Assembly: GCA_016714045.1 (NCBI GenBank)
Contig: JADJNY010000015.1
Span: 682,001-746,000, forward strand
From: Planctomycetota bacterium
GTDB lineage: Bacteria > Planctomycetota > UBA1135 > GCA-002686595
DNA length: 64,000 nucleotides
Reading direction: 5' to 3'
Each line of letters opens with the position of its first letter. Position 1 is the stretch's first letter. Of the stretch, positions 19,740 through 28,397 are shown one piece after another. The notes beneath the pieces were generated by a model that saw nothing but the letters and a program-made list of their open reading frames with translations, did no database searches and had not been told where the DNA came from. The position numbers and the translations under genes are program-made.

Positions 19740-20330
19740 ATGCGCATTCCCTTCCTCGCACCGCTCCTTTCCATCGCCTCCCTCGCCGCGCTGACGGCGT
19801 GCTCCGGTATCTTCGAGAAGGAGGTGCCCGTGAACGCAGAGACCGCATCGAAGAGCTTCTACTCGTTGAAGGCCAACACGCTCGCCGGAACGCCCGTCGA
19901 GCTCGCGCAGTGGAAGGGCAAGGTGGCGCTCGTCGTGAACACCGCGAGCGAGTGCGGGTTCACGCCGCAGTACGCGGGGCTCGAGGCGTTGCACACGCAG
20001 TACGGACCGCGCGGCTTCACGGTGCTCGGCTTCCCGAGCAACGACTTCGGTGGACAAGAGCCGGGCAACGCGCAGGAGATCCAGACGTTCTGCACGACGC
20101 GCTTCCAAGTCGACTTCCCGCTCTTCGAGAAGGTCGTGACGAAGCCCGGCGAGACGCAGTCGCCCGTGTACGCGTTCCTCGGCGCAGCGAGCGGCAAGCT
20201 GCCGAACTGGAACTTTGGGAAGTACCTGATCGGCCGCGACGGGAAGGTGCTCGGGTTCTGGGCGAGCACGACGAAGCCCGACGACGGGGAGCTCGTCGGA
20301 GCGATCGAAAAGGCCCTCGCCGCGCAGTGA
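19740..20330 (+). CDS. Lipoprotein glutathione peroxidase (Cys type)
   Basis: ATG 19740 begins a lipoprotein signal peptide (FLAPLLSIASLAALTAC; lipobox LTAC, Cys21). The mature part is a GPx thioredoxin-fold enzyme: 'VALVVNTASECGFTPQY' with peroxidatic Cys72 where animal GPx has selenocysteine, 'GFPSNDFGGQEPG' with Gln106, and 'NWNFGKYLIGRDG' with Trp157, giving the Cys-Gln-Trp site. Length (196) is normal plus the signal. It likely reduces lipid or hydrogen peroxides at the envelope, probably with thioredoxin as donor. Note that this enzyme uses Cys although another thioredoxin-fold gene in the window appears to use Sec. Confidence 0.9.
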   Translation: MRIPFLAPLLSIASLAALTACSGIFEKEVPVNAETASKSFYSLKANTLAGTPVELAQWKGKVALVVNTASECGFTPQYAGLEALHTQYGPRGFTVLGFPSNDFGGQEPGNAQEIQTFCTTRFQVDFPLFEKVVTKPGETQSPVYAFLGAASGKLPNWNFGKYLIGRDGKVLGFWASTTKPDDGELVGAIEKALAAQ

Positions 20331-20408
20331 ACACCTGCCCGTTCGATGCCGAGCCGCTCCCTCCTGGAGAGCTCGCCCCACGCGCGCACTCGTTCCGTTC
20401 CTCGCGCA

Positions 20409-20627
20409 CGTTGCTGAGCGACTCCTTTCGAGAGGGCTCGCGCGGCGCGATCATGGTCACCGTGTCGTCCGCCCGTTGCTGAGCGCCAATCGAACTTCGC
20501 GCAGGCCTGGGCTGGTCTTCCGACCCAGGCCTGCGCGAGGTCTGGAATGCGGAGCCGCCGCTGTGTTCCGTTGCGTCTCTTCCCCCCGCATCGTCTCAGC
20601 TGGCCATGGCGCCCCGACCGACACCCG
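20409..20627 (+). repeat. Structured repeat family 1, copy A
   Basis: This is one of three related noncoding segments. The core is 20474-20626 (153 bp). Copies A and B also share a 65-bp leader beginning CGTTGCTGAG. The core contains a near-perfect hairpin, CGCGCAGGCCTGGG pairing with CCCAGGCCTGCGCG around a loop with GTCTTCCG. Then come a conserved 'GGAATGCGGAGC...GTGTTCC' segment and the end 'GCCCCGACCGACACC'. A partial echo of the core start recurs at about 20661-20683. The copy lies in the 551-bp gap between the peroxidase and DUF1579 genes, where no gene was found. Confidence 0.75.
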
Positions 20628-20881
20628 TCGCCCCCCTTGGGTTGCGACCGCCCGCCCGCGCTGAGCGCCTATCGAACTCCGCCTTCTCCCTCGCTCCCAA
20701 CCCCCTCGCCACACACTCCGCGTGCATCTGCGCGCCAATCGCCGCACGCGCTACGCGTTCGACCTCCGTTCAAGCCCGCCCGAAGCGCCCACGTTTCCCC
20801 CCATCCTCGATAGGATCAGCCGCCGCGCAGAGGACCTGGCCTGCGCGCCCAAGCACTTCACAACGAGAAGGAGAGAGACCC

Positions 20882-21370
20882 ATGACCGAACACGCCGCTC
20901 CCCCCATGCCGCAGCCGACCGCCGAGCACCTTTCGCTGAAGGAGTACGCCGGCAAGTGGAACGTCGACTGCAGCTTCTTCATGGACCCCGCTGCTCCGCC
21001 GATGAAGGCGAGCGCGACGGAGACGATCGAGCTCGTCGGCGAGTTCTGGACCGTCAGCAAGTACGAGTCGAACTTCATGGGCATGCCCTTCGTCGGCCGC
21101 GCGACGATGGGGTACGAGCCGCACGCGAAGCGTTGGGTATCGACGTGGATCGACTGCATGGGGCCGGTGATGTTCCACCTGACCGGCACGCAGCAGGGCG
21201 ACACGATCACGATGACGGGCAAGGCGTTCAGCTGCATGACGCAGTCGGAGCTTTTGCACCGGACGACGTGGAAGCGCCTGAACAAGAACGAACACCTGTT
21301 CGAGATGTTCGCGGTGATGCCCGACGGCAAGGAATTCAAGATGATGTCGAGCCACTACCGCCGCGCGTGA
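20882..21370 (+). CDS. DUF1579 family protein
   Basis: A strong ribosome site (AAGGAGA, about 20868-20874) precedes ATG 20882. The 162-residue product follows the DUF1579 pattern: 'EYAGKWNVDCSFFMDP...ASATETIELVGEFWTVSKYESNFMGMPFVGRATMGYEPHAKRWVSTWIDCMGPVMFHLTG', ending in a lipocalin-like beta strand series. No signal peptide or membrane helix is present. Members of this family are abundant in Planctomycetes and have no established biochemical role; the fold is expected to be a small ligand-binding barrel. The gene seems monocistronic, with a hairpin just after it. Confidence 0.8.
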   Translation: MTEHAAPPMPQPTAEHLSLKEYAGKWNVDCSFFMDPAAPPMKASATETIELVGEFWTVSKYESNFMGMPFVGRATMGYEPHAKRWVSTWIDCMGPVMFHLTGTQQGDTITMTGKAFSCMTQSELLHRTTWKRLNKNEHLFEMFAVMPDGKEFKMMSSHYRRA

Positions 21371-21396
21371 CGGCCGGGAGCTCGGCTCCGATCATG

Positions 21397-21432
21397 ACGA
21401 CGGGCGTCGACCGAACGGTCGGTGCCCGTCGT
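21397..21432 (+). terminator. Hairpin after the DUF1579 gene
   Basis: ACGACGGGC (21397-21405) pairs with GCCCGTCGT (21424-21432), and the intervening bases form an inner stem GACCG-AA-CGGTC. It starts 26 bp past the stop codon. There is no T-tract, so it may be a weak terminator or an mRNA 3'-end stabiliser. The rest of the gap to 21701 shows nothing further. Confidence 0.45.
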
Positions 21433-21701
21433 GTCGTTCCGAGCCTCGAACGCCAGAGGGCTTCGATCGTCGCTCCGTTGGCGCGTGCGTCGCTGGCGCT
21501 CGCCGCGGGAAGGACCCCAGAGCCACGGATCACGGTCGAGGACGAGTTCGTCGACCGTGCAACGCCGTGCGCAGACGCTTCGGTCCTAGTGACCTAGTGC
21601 AGTTCTGCGACCCAGGATAGGCTCGACGTTCGTCCGGGGGCGAACCACCCTGGGAACCCAACGAGTCGACTCCAAGGTCGGCGTGGAAGAGGATTCGAAT
21701 C

Positions 21702-22904
21702 GTGCTCGCAAGTCGTCCGTCCGGTCTCGTCCGCGCCGTCGTGGTGCTCACCCTCGTCCTTTCGGCTCGCGCCGATGTGATCGTCGTCAGCGGCGGAGGC
21801 GCTGCGCTCAGCTCGGCGGTCCAGAGCGCTGCGAGCGGGGACACGCTCTTCGTGAACGCCGGCACGTACTCGCCCTTCGATGTCGCGGGCAAGTCGCTGA
21901 CGATCGTCGGGAGTCCTGCGGCGCTGATCGAGGTCGGGAACGGCCAAGGCGGAGCGAGCCGCGTGCGCAATCTGACGTCGGGGCAGATCGTCCTCGTGTC
22001 GGACCTGCGCATCGATCGACTCGAGATCAGCAACTGCCAGGGCTCCGTCCGCGTGACCCGCGTCCAGCCCATCGTCAGCGGGCTTCCCAACGGAGGCGAA
22101 GCGGCCGTGACGTCGTCCACGGACGTCACGTTCAGCGGCTGCACGTTGACGGGCCGACGGAGCTTGGTCGGCGGTGTCTCGGGATCGACCGCCGTGCAGA
22201 TCCAAGACTCGAACGTCGCGCTGTACGACTCGGCTCTGCTCGGAGGCGCCGGGTTCTCGACGATCAACCTCGGTTCCGCAGGCGGCGACGGAATCTCGAT
22301 CACGAATGCGTCCGTGCTGCTCTCCGCGTGCACGTCGACGGGAGGCGCGGGCGGACAGACCGGACCGATTCCTCCGTGTGGCACGGCGGGCGTCGGCGGC
22401 GCGGGGATCCGCGCCACGAGCAGCGCGCCGTCCTCGGTGCACCTGCTGTCGACGACGGCCGCGGGCGGAGCGGGTGGTGCGAATCCGTGCGCCGGTGTTC
22501 CCGCTCCGGCCGGCGCGGCGATCGTCGCACCCGTGGGTGTTCTCGACGTGTTGCCTGGAGCGAGTCGTTCGATCAGCGCGCCGACCAAGGTGCGCGAGGG
22601 CACGACGTTCTCGATCACGTTGCAAGGCCAGGTCGGCGACCAGGTGCTGCTCCTGATCTCTCCGCAGACGCGCTGGATCTACGAGCCGCTGTTCCAAGGC
22701 GTCATGCTGTACGGTCCCGCAGGACGACGCGCCCGCGTGGCGACGCTCACGAGCAACACCGCGACGGTCGATCTCGTCGCGCCTGTGCTCCCGCTCGGCG
22801 TCGACGCGATGATGATGCACCTGCAGTGTCTCTTCACGGACACGAGCGGCCAGCGGACGTTGTCGGGCCCCGCCACCGAAGTGTTCCACGACGCGGCGTT
22901 CTGA
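21702..22904 (+). CDS. Secreted right-handed beta-helix protein
   Basis: GTG 21702 starts a signal peptide (VRAVVVLTLVLSARA). Residues ~25-270 show the parallel beta-helix pattern: 'ALSSAVQSAASGDTLFVNAGTYSPFDVAGKSLTIVG', then short turns rich in G/S/T/N such as 'VTFSGCTLTG', 'VQIQDSNVALYDSALLGG', 'ISITNASVLLSACTSTGGAGG'. This resembles pectate-lyase-like and Pel9A/CASH-domain proteins. Residues ~280-400 form a separate beta-rich C-terminal domain found after many secreted repeats in this type of genome. No catalytic residues are recognisable. The likely role is cell-surface or extracellular polysaccharide binding. Confidence 0.65.
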   Translation: MLASRPSGLVRAVVVLTLVLSARADVIVVSGGGAALSSAVQSAASGDTLFVNAGTYSPFDVAGKSLTIVGSPAALIEVGNGQGGASRVRNLTSGQIVLVSDLRIDRLEISNCQGSVRVTRVQPIVSGLPNGGEAAVTSSTDVTFSGCTLTGRRSLVGGVSGSTAVQIQDSNVALYDSALLGGAGFSTINLGSAGGDGISITNASVLLSACTSTGGAGGQTGPIPPCGTAGVGGAGIRATSSAPSSVHLLSTTAAGGAGGANPCAGVPAPAGAAIVAPVGVLDVLPGASRSISAPTKVREGTTFSITLQGQVGDQVLLLISPQTRWIYEPLFQGVMLYGPAGRRARVATLTSNTATVDLVAPVLPLGVDAMMMHLQCLFTDTSGQRTLSGPATEVFHDAAF

Positions 22905-23023
22905 GCCGCGCGGCAGCGAAGCTCGAGCACGCCGAAGCTCCGTGCGAACGGGGCGAAGCGAGCTCGATGGCGATGCTCGATTCGCGGAGCTCCGCGCGGT
23001 CGGACGGGCGGCGCGCCCGCGGC

Positions 23024-24043
23024 TCACGCTCTGGGCGCCGAGGCGCGGCGCAGTCGATCCCGCACGCCGAGCCATGCCGGCGTCGCGGGCGGCTCTTCGA
23101 CCAGGATCAGCGTCGCGTGCGCGTCGTCGAACGCGTGGAGCGCGTCGTACAGCGCGCGCGCCGCGGCCTCCGCATCGTGCGCGTCGAGCGTCCGCGTCAG
23201 GTCCGCGTCGAGCGCGAGCTTGCCCAGCGAGAGGAGCGCGACACGACCGCCGCGCAGCCGCGTGTCGCGCGCGAGCTCGCGCGCGCGGGCGACGGCGTCC
23301 GTGTTCGTCGCGGGGACGACGACGAGCGGCGCGCGCGGCGCGTAGTGGAGCTCCATCATCCCCGGCGACGCGCGCGGCGCGTTCGCCGCGGGGTCGTGCG
23401 ACGGCAGGTCGAGCTCGCCCGCGACGCCCGCAATGCGCTCGGGCGAGAGCGCTCCCGGTCGCAGGAGGCGCGGACGCGGGCCCGTCAGGTCGATCACCGC
23501 CGACTCGATGCCGACGTCGCACGCACCCGCGTCGAGCACGAGGTCGACGTCGGGTCCGAGGCTCTTCACGACGTGCTCGGCGCGAGTCGGCGAGAGCTCG
23601 GTCGAGCGGTTCGCGCTCGGCGCCGCGATCGGCAGCCGCGCGGCGCGCAGGAGCGCCAGCGCCACGGGATGCGCGGGAATGCGCACGCCGACGGCGGGAA
23701 GCCCCGCGGTGACGACGTCGGGCACGAACGCGCGCTTCGTGAGCACGAGCGTCACGGGCCCAGGCCAGAACGCAGCAGCGAGGCGCTCAGCGGCCGGAGG
23801 CCAAGTCGTCACGAGCGCACGCGCGGCCTCGACGTCCGCAACGTGCACGATCAGGGGGTTCACGGCGGGCCGGCCCTTGACGCGATAGAGCCGCTCGACC
23901 GCGCGCGCATCGAGCGCGTTCACGCCGAGGCCGTACACCGTCTCCGTCGGAAACGCGACGAGGCCACCGCTGCAGAGGAGCGTCGCAGCCTTCTCGATGG
24001 CGCCCGGATCGGGAGCACGCGGATCGACGCGGAGGAGAGTCAT
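23024..24043 (-). CDS. tsaC: Threonylcarbamoyl-AMP synthase, Sua5 type
   Basis: The 339-residue product has the YrdC/Sua5 domain: 'CSGGLVAFPTETVYGLGVNALD', 'RLYRVKGRPAVNPLIVHVAD', 'FWPGPVTLVLTKR', 'VGVRIPAHPVALALL' and 'PIAAPSANRSTELSPTRAEHV'. After 'GMMELHYAPRAPLVVVPA' comes the extra C-terminal Sua5 domain, so this is the long form rather than the ~190-residue TsaC. It condenses threonine, bicarbonate and ATP to threonylcarbamoyl-AMP for t6A37 of ANN-decoding tRNAs. It is convergent with the beta-helix gene, and repeat copy B lies just upstream of its start. Confidence 0.93.
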   Translation of the reverse strand: MTLLRVDPRAPDPGAIEKAATLLCSGGLVAFPTETVYGLGVNALDARAVERLYRVKGRPAVNPLIVHVADVEAARALVTTWPPAAERLAAAFWPGPVTLVLTKRAFVPDVVTAGLPAVGVRIPAHPVALALLRAARLPIAAPSANRSTELSPTRAEHVVKSLGPDVDLVLDAGACDVGIESAVIDLTGPRPRLLRPGALSPERIAGVAGELDLPSHDPAANAPRASPGMMELHYAPRAPLVVVPATNTDAVARARELARDTRLRGGRVALLSLGKLALDADLTRTLDAHDAEAAARALYDALHAFDDAHATLILVEEPPATPAWLGVRDRLRRASAPRA

Positions 24044-24108
24044 CGAATGTCCTTACTTACCCTGCCGACCGCGCGCGCGCCGCGCACATTTTCACCACGC
24101 CACCCGCT

Positions 24109-24327
24109 CGTTGCTGAGCCACCACTTTCAAACGTGCTCGCGCCGCGCGCGCATTTTCGCCGCTCCACCCTCTCGTTCCTGAGAGCCAATGGAACCCCGC
24201 GCAAGCACGCGGCTAGTCCTCCGGCCCGTGCTCGTGCGGGGTCCGTGATGCGGAGCACACGCGTGTGTTCCTTCGCGTCCCTCCGCCCTTGATCGTCCCA
24301 CCTGGCCATTGCGTCCCGACCGACGCC
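24109..24327 (+). repeat. Structured repeat family 1, copy B
   Basis: This copy has the same 219-bp extent as copy A. The leader starts CGTTGCTGAG (24109); the core is 24174-24327. The hairpin arms are CCCCGCGCAAGCACG and CGTGCTCGTGCGGGG around a loop with GTCCTCCG. The rest of the 491-bp gap 24044-24534 holds a partial second leader-like segment (24075-24108) and the thioredoxin terminator; no gene was found. Confidence 0.75.
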
Positions 24328-24442
24328 ACCGCCCCGCACACCGAAACGCAGTCCCAAGCTCACTCCAACACAGCAGCGCGCCGCGCCTCGCACGCGCACT
24401 CGCTCCCCGCCCATCCAGGTGAACGTACGCACTTGCGCAAAA

Positions 24443-24486
24443 CGCCACGCGCCGCACCTCGGTCGTCCGAGGTGCGGCGCGTGGCG
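24443..24486 (-). terminator. trxA: Intrinsic terminator of the thioredoxin gene
   Basis: A perfect 20-bp inverted repeat, CGCCACGCGCCGCACCTCGG with a 4-nt loop, is followed on the minus strand by TTTT. It begins 48 bp after the trxA stop. It is the strongest terminator in the window. Confidence 0.85.
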
Positions 24487-24534
24487 GGACTCGTGCGCGC
24501 ACATCGACCTGCGAGCGCGCGTGCGGCGCGTCGA

Positions 24535-24861
24535 TCAGCCGACGTGCGGCGCGACGGAGGCCTTGAGCTTCTCGTACGGCATCTGACCGCGGAACTGAGC
24601 CGCGACCTCGCCCTGCTTGATCACGAGGAAGGTCGGGATCGCCGTGATGCCGTAGCGCGAGGGCACGTCCGAGTTGTCCGACGTGTTCATCTTCACGACC
24701 TTGAGCTTGCCCTTGTACTCGTCGGCGAGCTTGTCGACGTACGGCGTCATCGCCTTGCACGGGCCGCACCACTCGGCCCAGAAGTCGACGACGACGGGCA
24801 CGTTGCTCTGCAGGACCGCGGCTTCCCAGGTGGTGTCGGTGACGTCGAGGGCGTTGCTCAT
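24535..24861 (-). CDS. trxA: Thioredoxin
   Basis: The start is ATG 24861 (MSNALDVTD), giving 108 residues, the standard thioredoxin size; the open frame upstream adds 18 atypical residues. The active site is 'VVDFWAEWCGPCKAMTPYVDKLA' with Cys32 and Cys35, and the cis-proline loop is 'YGITAIPTFLVIKQGE'. It is the general cytoplasmic disulfide reductase and a plausible electron donor for peroxidases such as the one encoded at 19740-20330. The gene is monocistronic, with its own terminator. Confidence 0.95.
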   Translation of the reverse strand: MSNALDVTDTTWEAAVLQSNVPVVVDFWAEWCGPCKAMTPYVDKLADEYKGKLKVVKMNTSDNSDVPSRYGITAIPTFLVIKQGEVAAQFRGQMPYEKLKASVAPHVG

Positions 24862-25058
24862 GGGAGGATCTCGCGGCGCTGGAGCTTCGAAGATCGAACG
24901 CCGCCAGCGTGGCACACGGCGCTCGAGTCAGGTGGGGTCTTGGGAAAGGCCGAGACTATGGATCGCAGTCGCGCGAACGTCCAGCCCCCCGGGCGACCTC
25001 TTCGGGCAGCTCGCGTGGGGAGCGCGCGTGGGCGGGTGGAGCCGCGCGGGCCGCGCGC

Positions 25059-25964
25059 TCAGCGTCCGTCGTCCGCGCCGTCGCCTTCGTCCGATGCGGA
25101 GGCGAGCACGGGCTCCGGTTCGGGCTCGGAAGCGCCTTCCGACGGCGGCTCGGCCGGCTTTTCGGCCTCGGGCCGCGCCTCGTCGTCGAGCACGGACTGC
25201 TCGAGGACGCTCTCCATGTCGTCGGCGTGCTCCTGCTTCAGCGCGAGCACGATCTCGCCGTGGATCCCGTCCTGTTCGACGCCGACGATGCCGAGCTTGA
25301 CGAGCTCGAGCAGCGCGCAAAACGAGCCGATCAGCGACTCGCGCGTGGGCTCCTCGTTCATGGCGAGGAAGAGCTCGCGCAAGCTCATGCGCGGCTTGAG
25401 CTTCACGCGATGTGCCATCTCCTGCACGTAGAAGCGCAGCGGGCGGTGTTCGACGTGCACGCGGTGCGGACGGTCCGCGAGCGTCTCGCGCATCAACTTC
25501 GAGAACGCCGCGAGCAGGTCCCACGCGGAGAGCTCGCCGAGCTCGAGCTCCGGCTCCTTCTCCTCGACGTCCATCCCGACCGCGCCGCGCGGGTGCTGCA
25601 TCGCGCGCAGTTCGTAGCGCTCGCCGAGGTGGTCCGACGCCTCCTTGAAGCGGCGGTACTCGATCAGGCGCTGGATGAGCTCGTCGCGCGGGTCGATCTC
25701 CTGTTCCAGGTCGACGTTCTCGCGCGGCAGGAGCGAGCGCGACTTGATCGACATCAAGGTCGCCGCCATGACGAGGAACTCGCCCGCGAGCTCGATGTCG
25801 AGGTCGCGCAGCGCCTTCAGGTACTCGAGGTAGCCCGAGAGGATCTTCGAAATCTCGATGTCCTTGATCTCGACCTCCTGCTCGCGCACGAGGTGCAGGA
25901 GCAGGTCGAGCGGGCCTTGGAACACGCGTTCCAGGCGCACGGTGTAGGTCGAACTCACCATCAT
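25059..25964 (-). CDS. scpA: Segregation and condensation protein ScpA
   Basis: The 301-residue product has the kleisin ScpA pattern: 'FQGPLDLLLHLVREQEVEIKDIEISKILSGYLEYLKALRDLDIELAGEFLVMAATLMSIKSRSLLP', then an acidic linker and the winged-helix C-terminal part 'SFCALLELVKLGIVGVEQ...GEIVLAL'. About 50 acidic/proline residues follow as a tail. ScpA bridges SMC heads to form condensin with ScpB. Its ATGATG start overlaps the stop of the upstream protease gene. scpB is not adjacent in this window. Confidence 0.92.
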   Translation of the reverse strand: MMVSSTYTVRLERVFQGPLDLLLHLVREQEVEIKDIEISKILSGYLEYLKALRDLDIELAGEFLVMAATLMSIKSRSLLPRENVDLEQEIDPRDELIQRLIEYRRFKEASDHLGERYELRAMQHPRGAVGMDVEEKEPELELGELSAWDLLAAFSKLMRETLADRPHRVHVEHRPLRFYVQEMAHRVKLKPRMSLRELFLAMNEEPTRESLIGSFCALLELVKLGIVGVEQDGIHGEIVLALKQEHADDMESVLEQSVLDDEARPEAEKPAEPPSEGASEPEPEPVLASASDEGDGADDGR

Positions 25965-26659
25965 CGTCTCCCGAAGGGGAGGAGATCATACATCCACGAG
26001 TAGACGGTGTTGATCGTGGAGTTGAGCATCCGGGAGAACCCGGTGTTCCCGTAGAGGAGGAACGCGATGATCAGGATCCCGAAGCGCTCGATGGCGAGGT
26101 AGGCGCCGCGCATCGAGTCCGGCAGGAGCCACGCCATGACGCGCGAGCCGTCGAGGGGCGGGATCGGGATCAGGTTGAAGAAGGTGAGCACCAGGTTGAA
26201 GTGCGCCGCGCCGCGCAGGACCTGGGGCAGGAGGTCGCGGGAGCGCTCGTAGACCTCCTCCGCCGCGCCGTTGTACCAGCCGGTCTGGACGAACAGCTTG
26301 TAGAGGACGAGGAACACCACGGCGAGGAGCAGGTTCGACGCCGGCCCGGCGAGGGCCACGAGGCTCATGTCCCGCCAGGGATGCCGCAGCCGGTGGAAGT
26401 TGACGGGCACCGGCTTCGCGCCGCCGAAGGCGAAGGCGCCGTTCGTCAGGAGCAAGAGCATCGCCGGCACGATGATCGTGAACACCGGATCGATGTGCGG
26501 GATCGGGTTCAGGGTCAGGCGGCCCTCGTCGCGGCCGGTCGGGTCGCCGCACTTGAGCGCCGCCCACGCGTGCGCCGCCTCGTGCACGGAGAGGCACAGG
26601 ATCAGCAGCACGACGAGCATGACCACCTTGAGGACGCCGGTGTCGACACCGAGGTCCAC
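25961..26659 (-). CDS. Site-2 protease family (M50) membrane metalloprotease
   Basis: The core is 'LCLSVHEAAHAWAALKCGDPTGRDEGRLTLNPIPHIDPVFTIIVPAMLLLL', with the zinc motif HEXXH (HEAAH) in the first helix, 'KPVPVN', 'LAGPASNLLLAVVFLVLY', and the third ligand region 'FNLIPIPPLDGSRV'. This is the small M50 subgroup (~215-240 residues) often found beside scpA. I chose GTG 26659; ATG 26620 gives a shorter N-terminus and has a modest ribosome site (AAGGTGG). It cleaves substrates within the membrane; the targets are unknown. The stop overlaps scpA. Confidence 0.88.
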   Translation of the reverse strand: MDLGVDTGVLKVVMLVVLLILCLSVHEAAHAWAALKCGDPTGRDEGRLTLNPIPHIDPVFTIIVPAMLLLLTNGAFAFGGAKPVPVNFHRLRHPWRDMSLVALAGPASNLLLAVVFLVLYKLFVQTGWYNGAAEEVYERSRDLLPQVLRGAAHFNLVLTFFNLIPIPPLDGSRVMAWLLPDSMRGAYLAIERFGILIIAFLLYGNTGFSRMLNSTINTVYSWMYDLLPFGRR

Positions 26660-26895
26660 GAGAGGCAGCGCGAGGAGCGCGGAGCACCCCGCGACGGCGG
26701 GGAGCGAGCGCAGGAGGAGGCTCGAAAGGCGGCGGATGGCGGGTCTCCGATGGCGCCGAACGTGAGCTCGGGCGCGAGCGGGGTATCTACCATGCGGGGC
26801 CGGTCCGCACCACGGCGCGGACGGACGTGGGGTCGAGGAACGAGCCCGACGACGGAGCGGCTCGCGCGCGCGGCGGGAGGAGCTCGACCGCGGCG

Positions 26896-26925
26896 TTGTT
26901 CGAGCGGGTGCGCGAGGCATAGAAT
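26896..26925 (+). promoter_or_regulatory. Candidate promoter upstream of kdsD
   Basis: TTGTTC (26896-26901) and TAGAAT (26920-26925) are spaced 18 bp, in the 440-bp gap 26660-27099 between the divergent protease and kdsD genes. The leader to ATG 27100 would be about 170 nt. No gene was seen in this gap; its GC-rich frames give only arginine/serine-rich text. Confidence 0.3.
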
Positions 26926-27099
26926 CCCGCGCCGAAGGCGTCCTGCGAGGGGTTGAGCGGACACCCAGGCGGCCCGGCGCGCTCCGCCCGCGCGCGGAGC
27001 GCCGGAGGGACGCGCCGCGAGCGCCGCGGTCGCGCCTCCGGCCCGGCTGCGTTCCGAACCCGACTTTCGACCTCACCCCTCTCCGACCGAGCGCCAAGG

Positions 27100-28104
27100 A
27101 TGCCGCAGGTGGCCACCGAACCCGATCTCAGGAAGCTGCGGCTCGCGCGCGCGGCGGAGGTGCTTCGTCTCGAAGCGCGCACGATCGCGCAGCTCGAGCA
27201 CCGCCTCGACGAGCGCTTCGTGCAGGCCGTCGACCTCGTCCTCGCGTGCTCTGGCATGGTCGTCGTGACGGGCGTCGGCAAGGCGGGGCTCGTCGGGCAA
27301 AAGCTCTCGGCGACGCTTGCGTCGACCGGGACGCCGTCGATCTTCCTGCACCCGACGGAAGCGCTGCACGGCGACCTCGGGCGCATCCGCGCGCAGGACC
27401 TCGTGCTCGCGCTCTCGAACTCGGGCGAGTCGGCGGAGATCAGCGCGCTGCTCGGACCGGTGCGCAAGCTCGGCGCGCGCGTGTTGGCGCTCACGGGCGT
27501 CACGGATTCGACGCTCGGGCGGCACGCGGACTGCGTGCTCGACATCGGCAAGGTCGAGGAAGCGTGCCCGATGAAGCTCGCGCCGACGGCGAGCACGTCC
27601 GCGTTGCTCGCGATGGGCGACGCGCTCGCGATGGTCGTGCTGCAGGAGCGCAACTTCTCGCGCGAGGACTACGCGCTCTACCACCCCGGCGGCATGCTCG
27701 GGCGCAAGCTGATGCGCGTGCGCGAGGTGATGCGCAAGGAAGAGCAGCTGCCGCTCGTGAAGAGCGGGACGAAGCTCGCCGAGGTCGTGCGCGTGATGAA
27801 CCGCACGCCGGGCCGGCCGGGCGCCGCGCTCGTCGTCGACGGCGAGGGCTCCGGCAAGCTCGTCGGCATCTTCACGCACGGCGACCTCGCGCGCATGCTC
27901 GAGCGCAACACGCTCGACACGAACGACGCGGTCGACCTGCACATGGGGAAGAGCCCGAAGACGATCCGCCCCGAGCAGCTCGTCGAGGAAGCGCAGCACC
28001 TGCTCCACGAACACCGGATCGACCAGATCGCGGTCGTCGACGACGCGCGGCGCGCGATCGGTTTGCTCGACGTCCAGGATCTACTCGACGTGCGGATCTA
28101 CTGA
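27100..28104 (+). CDS. kdsD: Arabinose-5-phosphate isomerase (KdsD/KpsF)
   Basis: ATG 27100 has AAGGA just upstream. The 334-residue product has an SIS sugar-isomerase domain: 'VVVTGVGKAGLVGQKLSATLASTGTPSIFLHPTEALHGDLGRI', 'ALSNSGESAEISALL', and 'YALYHPGGMLGRKLMRVREVM'. Two CBS domains follow (about 210-330). It interconverts ribulose-5-P and arabinose-5-P for Kdo synthesis, the first step to LPS core. kdsC and an LPS-export gene follow, which supports a role in LPS rather than capsule. Confidence 0.93.
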   Translation: MPQVATEPDLRKLRLARAAEVLRLEARTIAQLEHRLDERFVQAVDLVLACSGMVVVTGVGKAGLVGQKLSATLASTGTPSIFLHPTEALHGDLGRIRAQDLVLALSNSGESAEISALLGPVRKLGARVLALTGVTDSTLGRHADCVLDIGKVEEACPMKLAPTASTSALLAMGDALAMVVLQERNFSREDYALYHPGGMLGRKLMRVREVMRKEEQLPLVKSGTKLAEVVRVMNRTPGRPGAALVVDGEGSGKLVGIFTHGDLARMLERNTLDTNDAVDLHMGKSPKTIRPEQLVEEAQHLLHEHRIDQIAVVDDARRAIGLLDVQDLLDVRIY

Positions 28105-28118
28105 GCAGGCGACCGCGC

Positions 28119-28397
28119 ATGAGCTCCAACTCGAGAGAGAGCGCAGGATCCCGAGCCCGCGCGAGCGCCGCGCGCTCGGCGGCGCGCTCCTCCGCGTCGA
28201 GCGCGGCCCGCGGAGCGCGCGCGGCCTGCGCGGAGAACGCGGCCAACGGACCGAGCGGGTTGCGCAGGCCGGGAACGTCGAGCGCGGCCCGTGCGCGGTG
28301 GGCGTGGGGCGCGCCGAGCGGGGAGTGTTTGCGCCGCAAACGAGTCTCGGTCACGTCGTGCGCATCGAACGCGAGGCCTCAGGAGGTCCGCGCGTGA
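28119..28397 (+). CDS. Doubtful small Ala/Ser/Arg-rich ORF between kdsD and kdsC
   Basis: ATG 28119 opens 92 codons whose stop (28395-28397) overlaps the kdsC start GTG 28394 by 4 nt, the coupling seen elsewhere in this operon. The product is low in complexity (SSNSRESAGSRARASAARSAA...), has no domain, and lacks a clear ribosome site. It could equally be untranslated spacer. I list it only because of its position and overlap. Confidence 0.2.
   Translation: MSSNSRESAGSRARASAARSAARSSASSAARGARAACAENAANGPSGLRRPGTSSAARARWAWGAPSGECLRRKRVSVTSCASNARPQEVRA
28381..28386 (+). promoter_or_regulatory. kdsC: Ribosome binding site that fixes the kdsC start
   Basis: AGGAGG lies 7 nt before GTG 28394, an ideal spacing. 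It argues against the longer open frame beginning at 28298. Confidence 0.75.
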
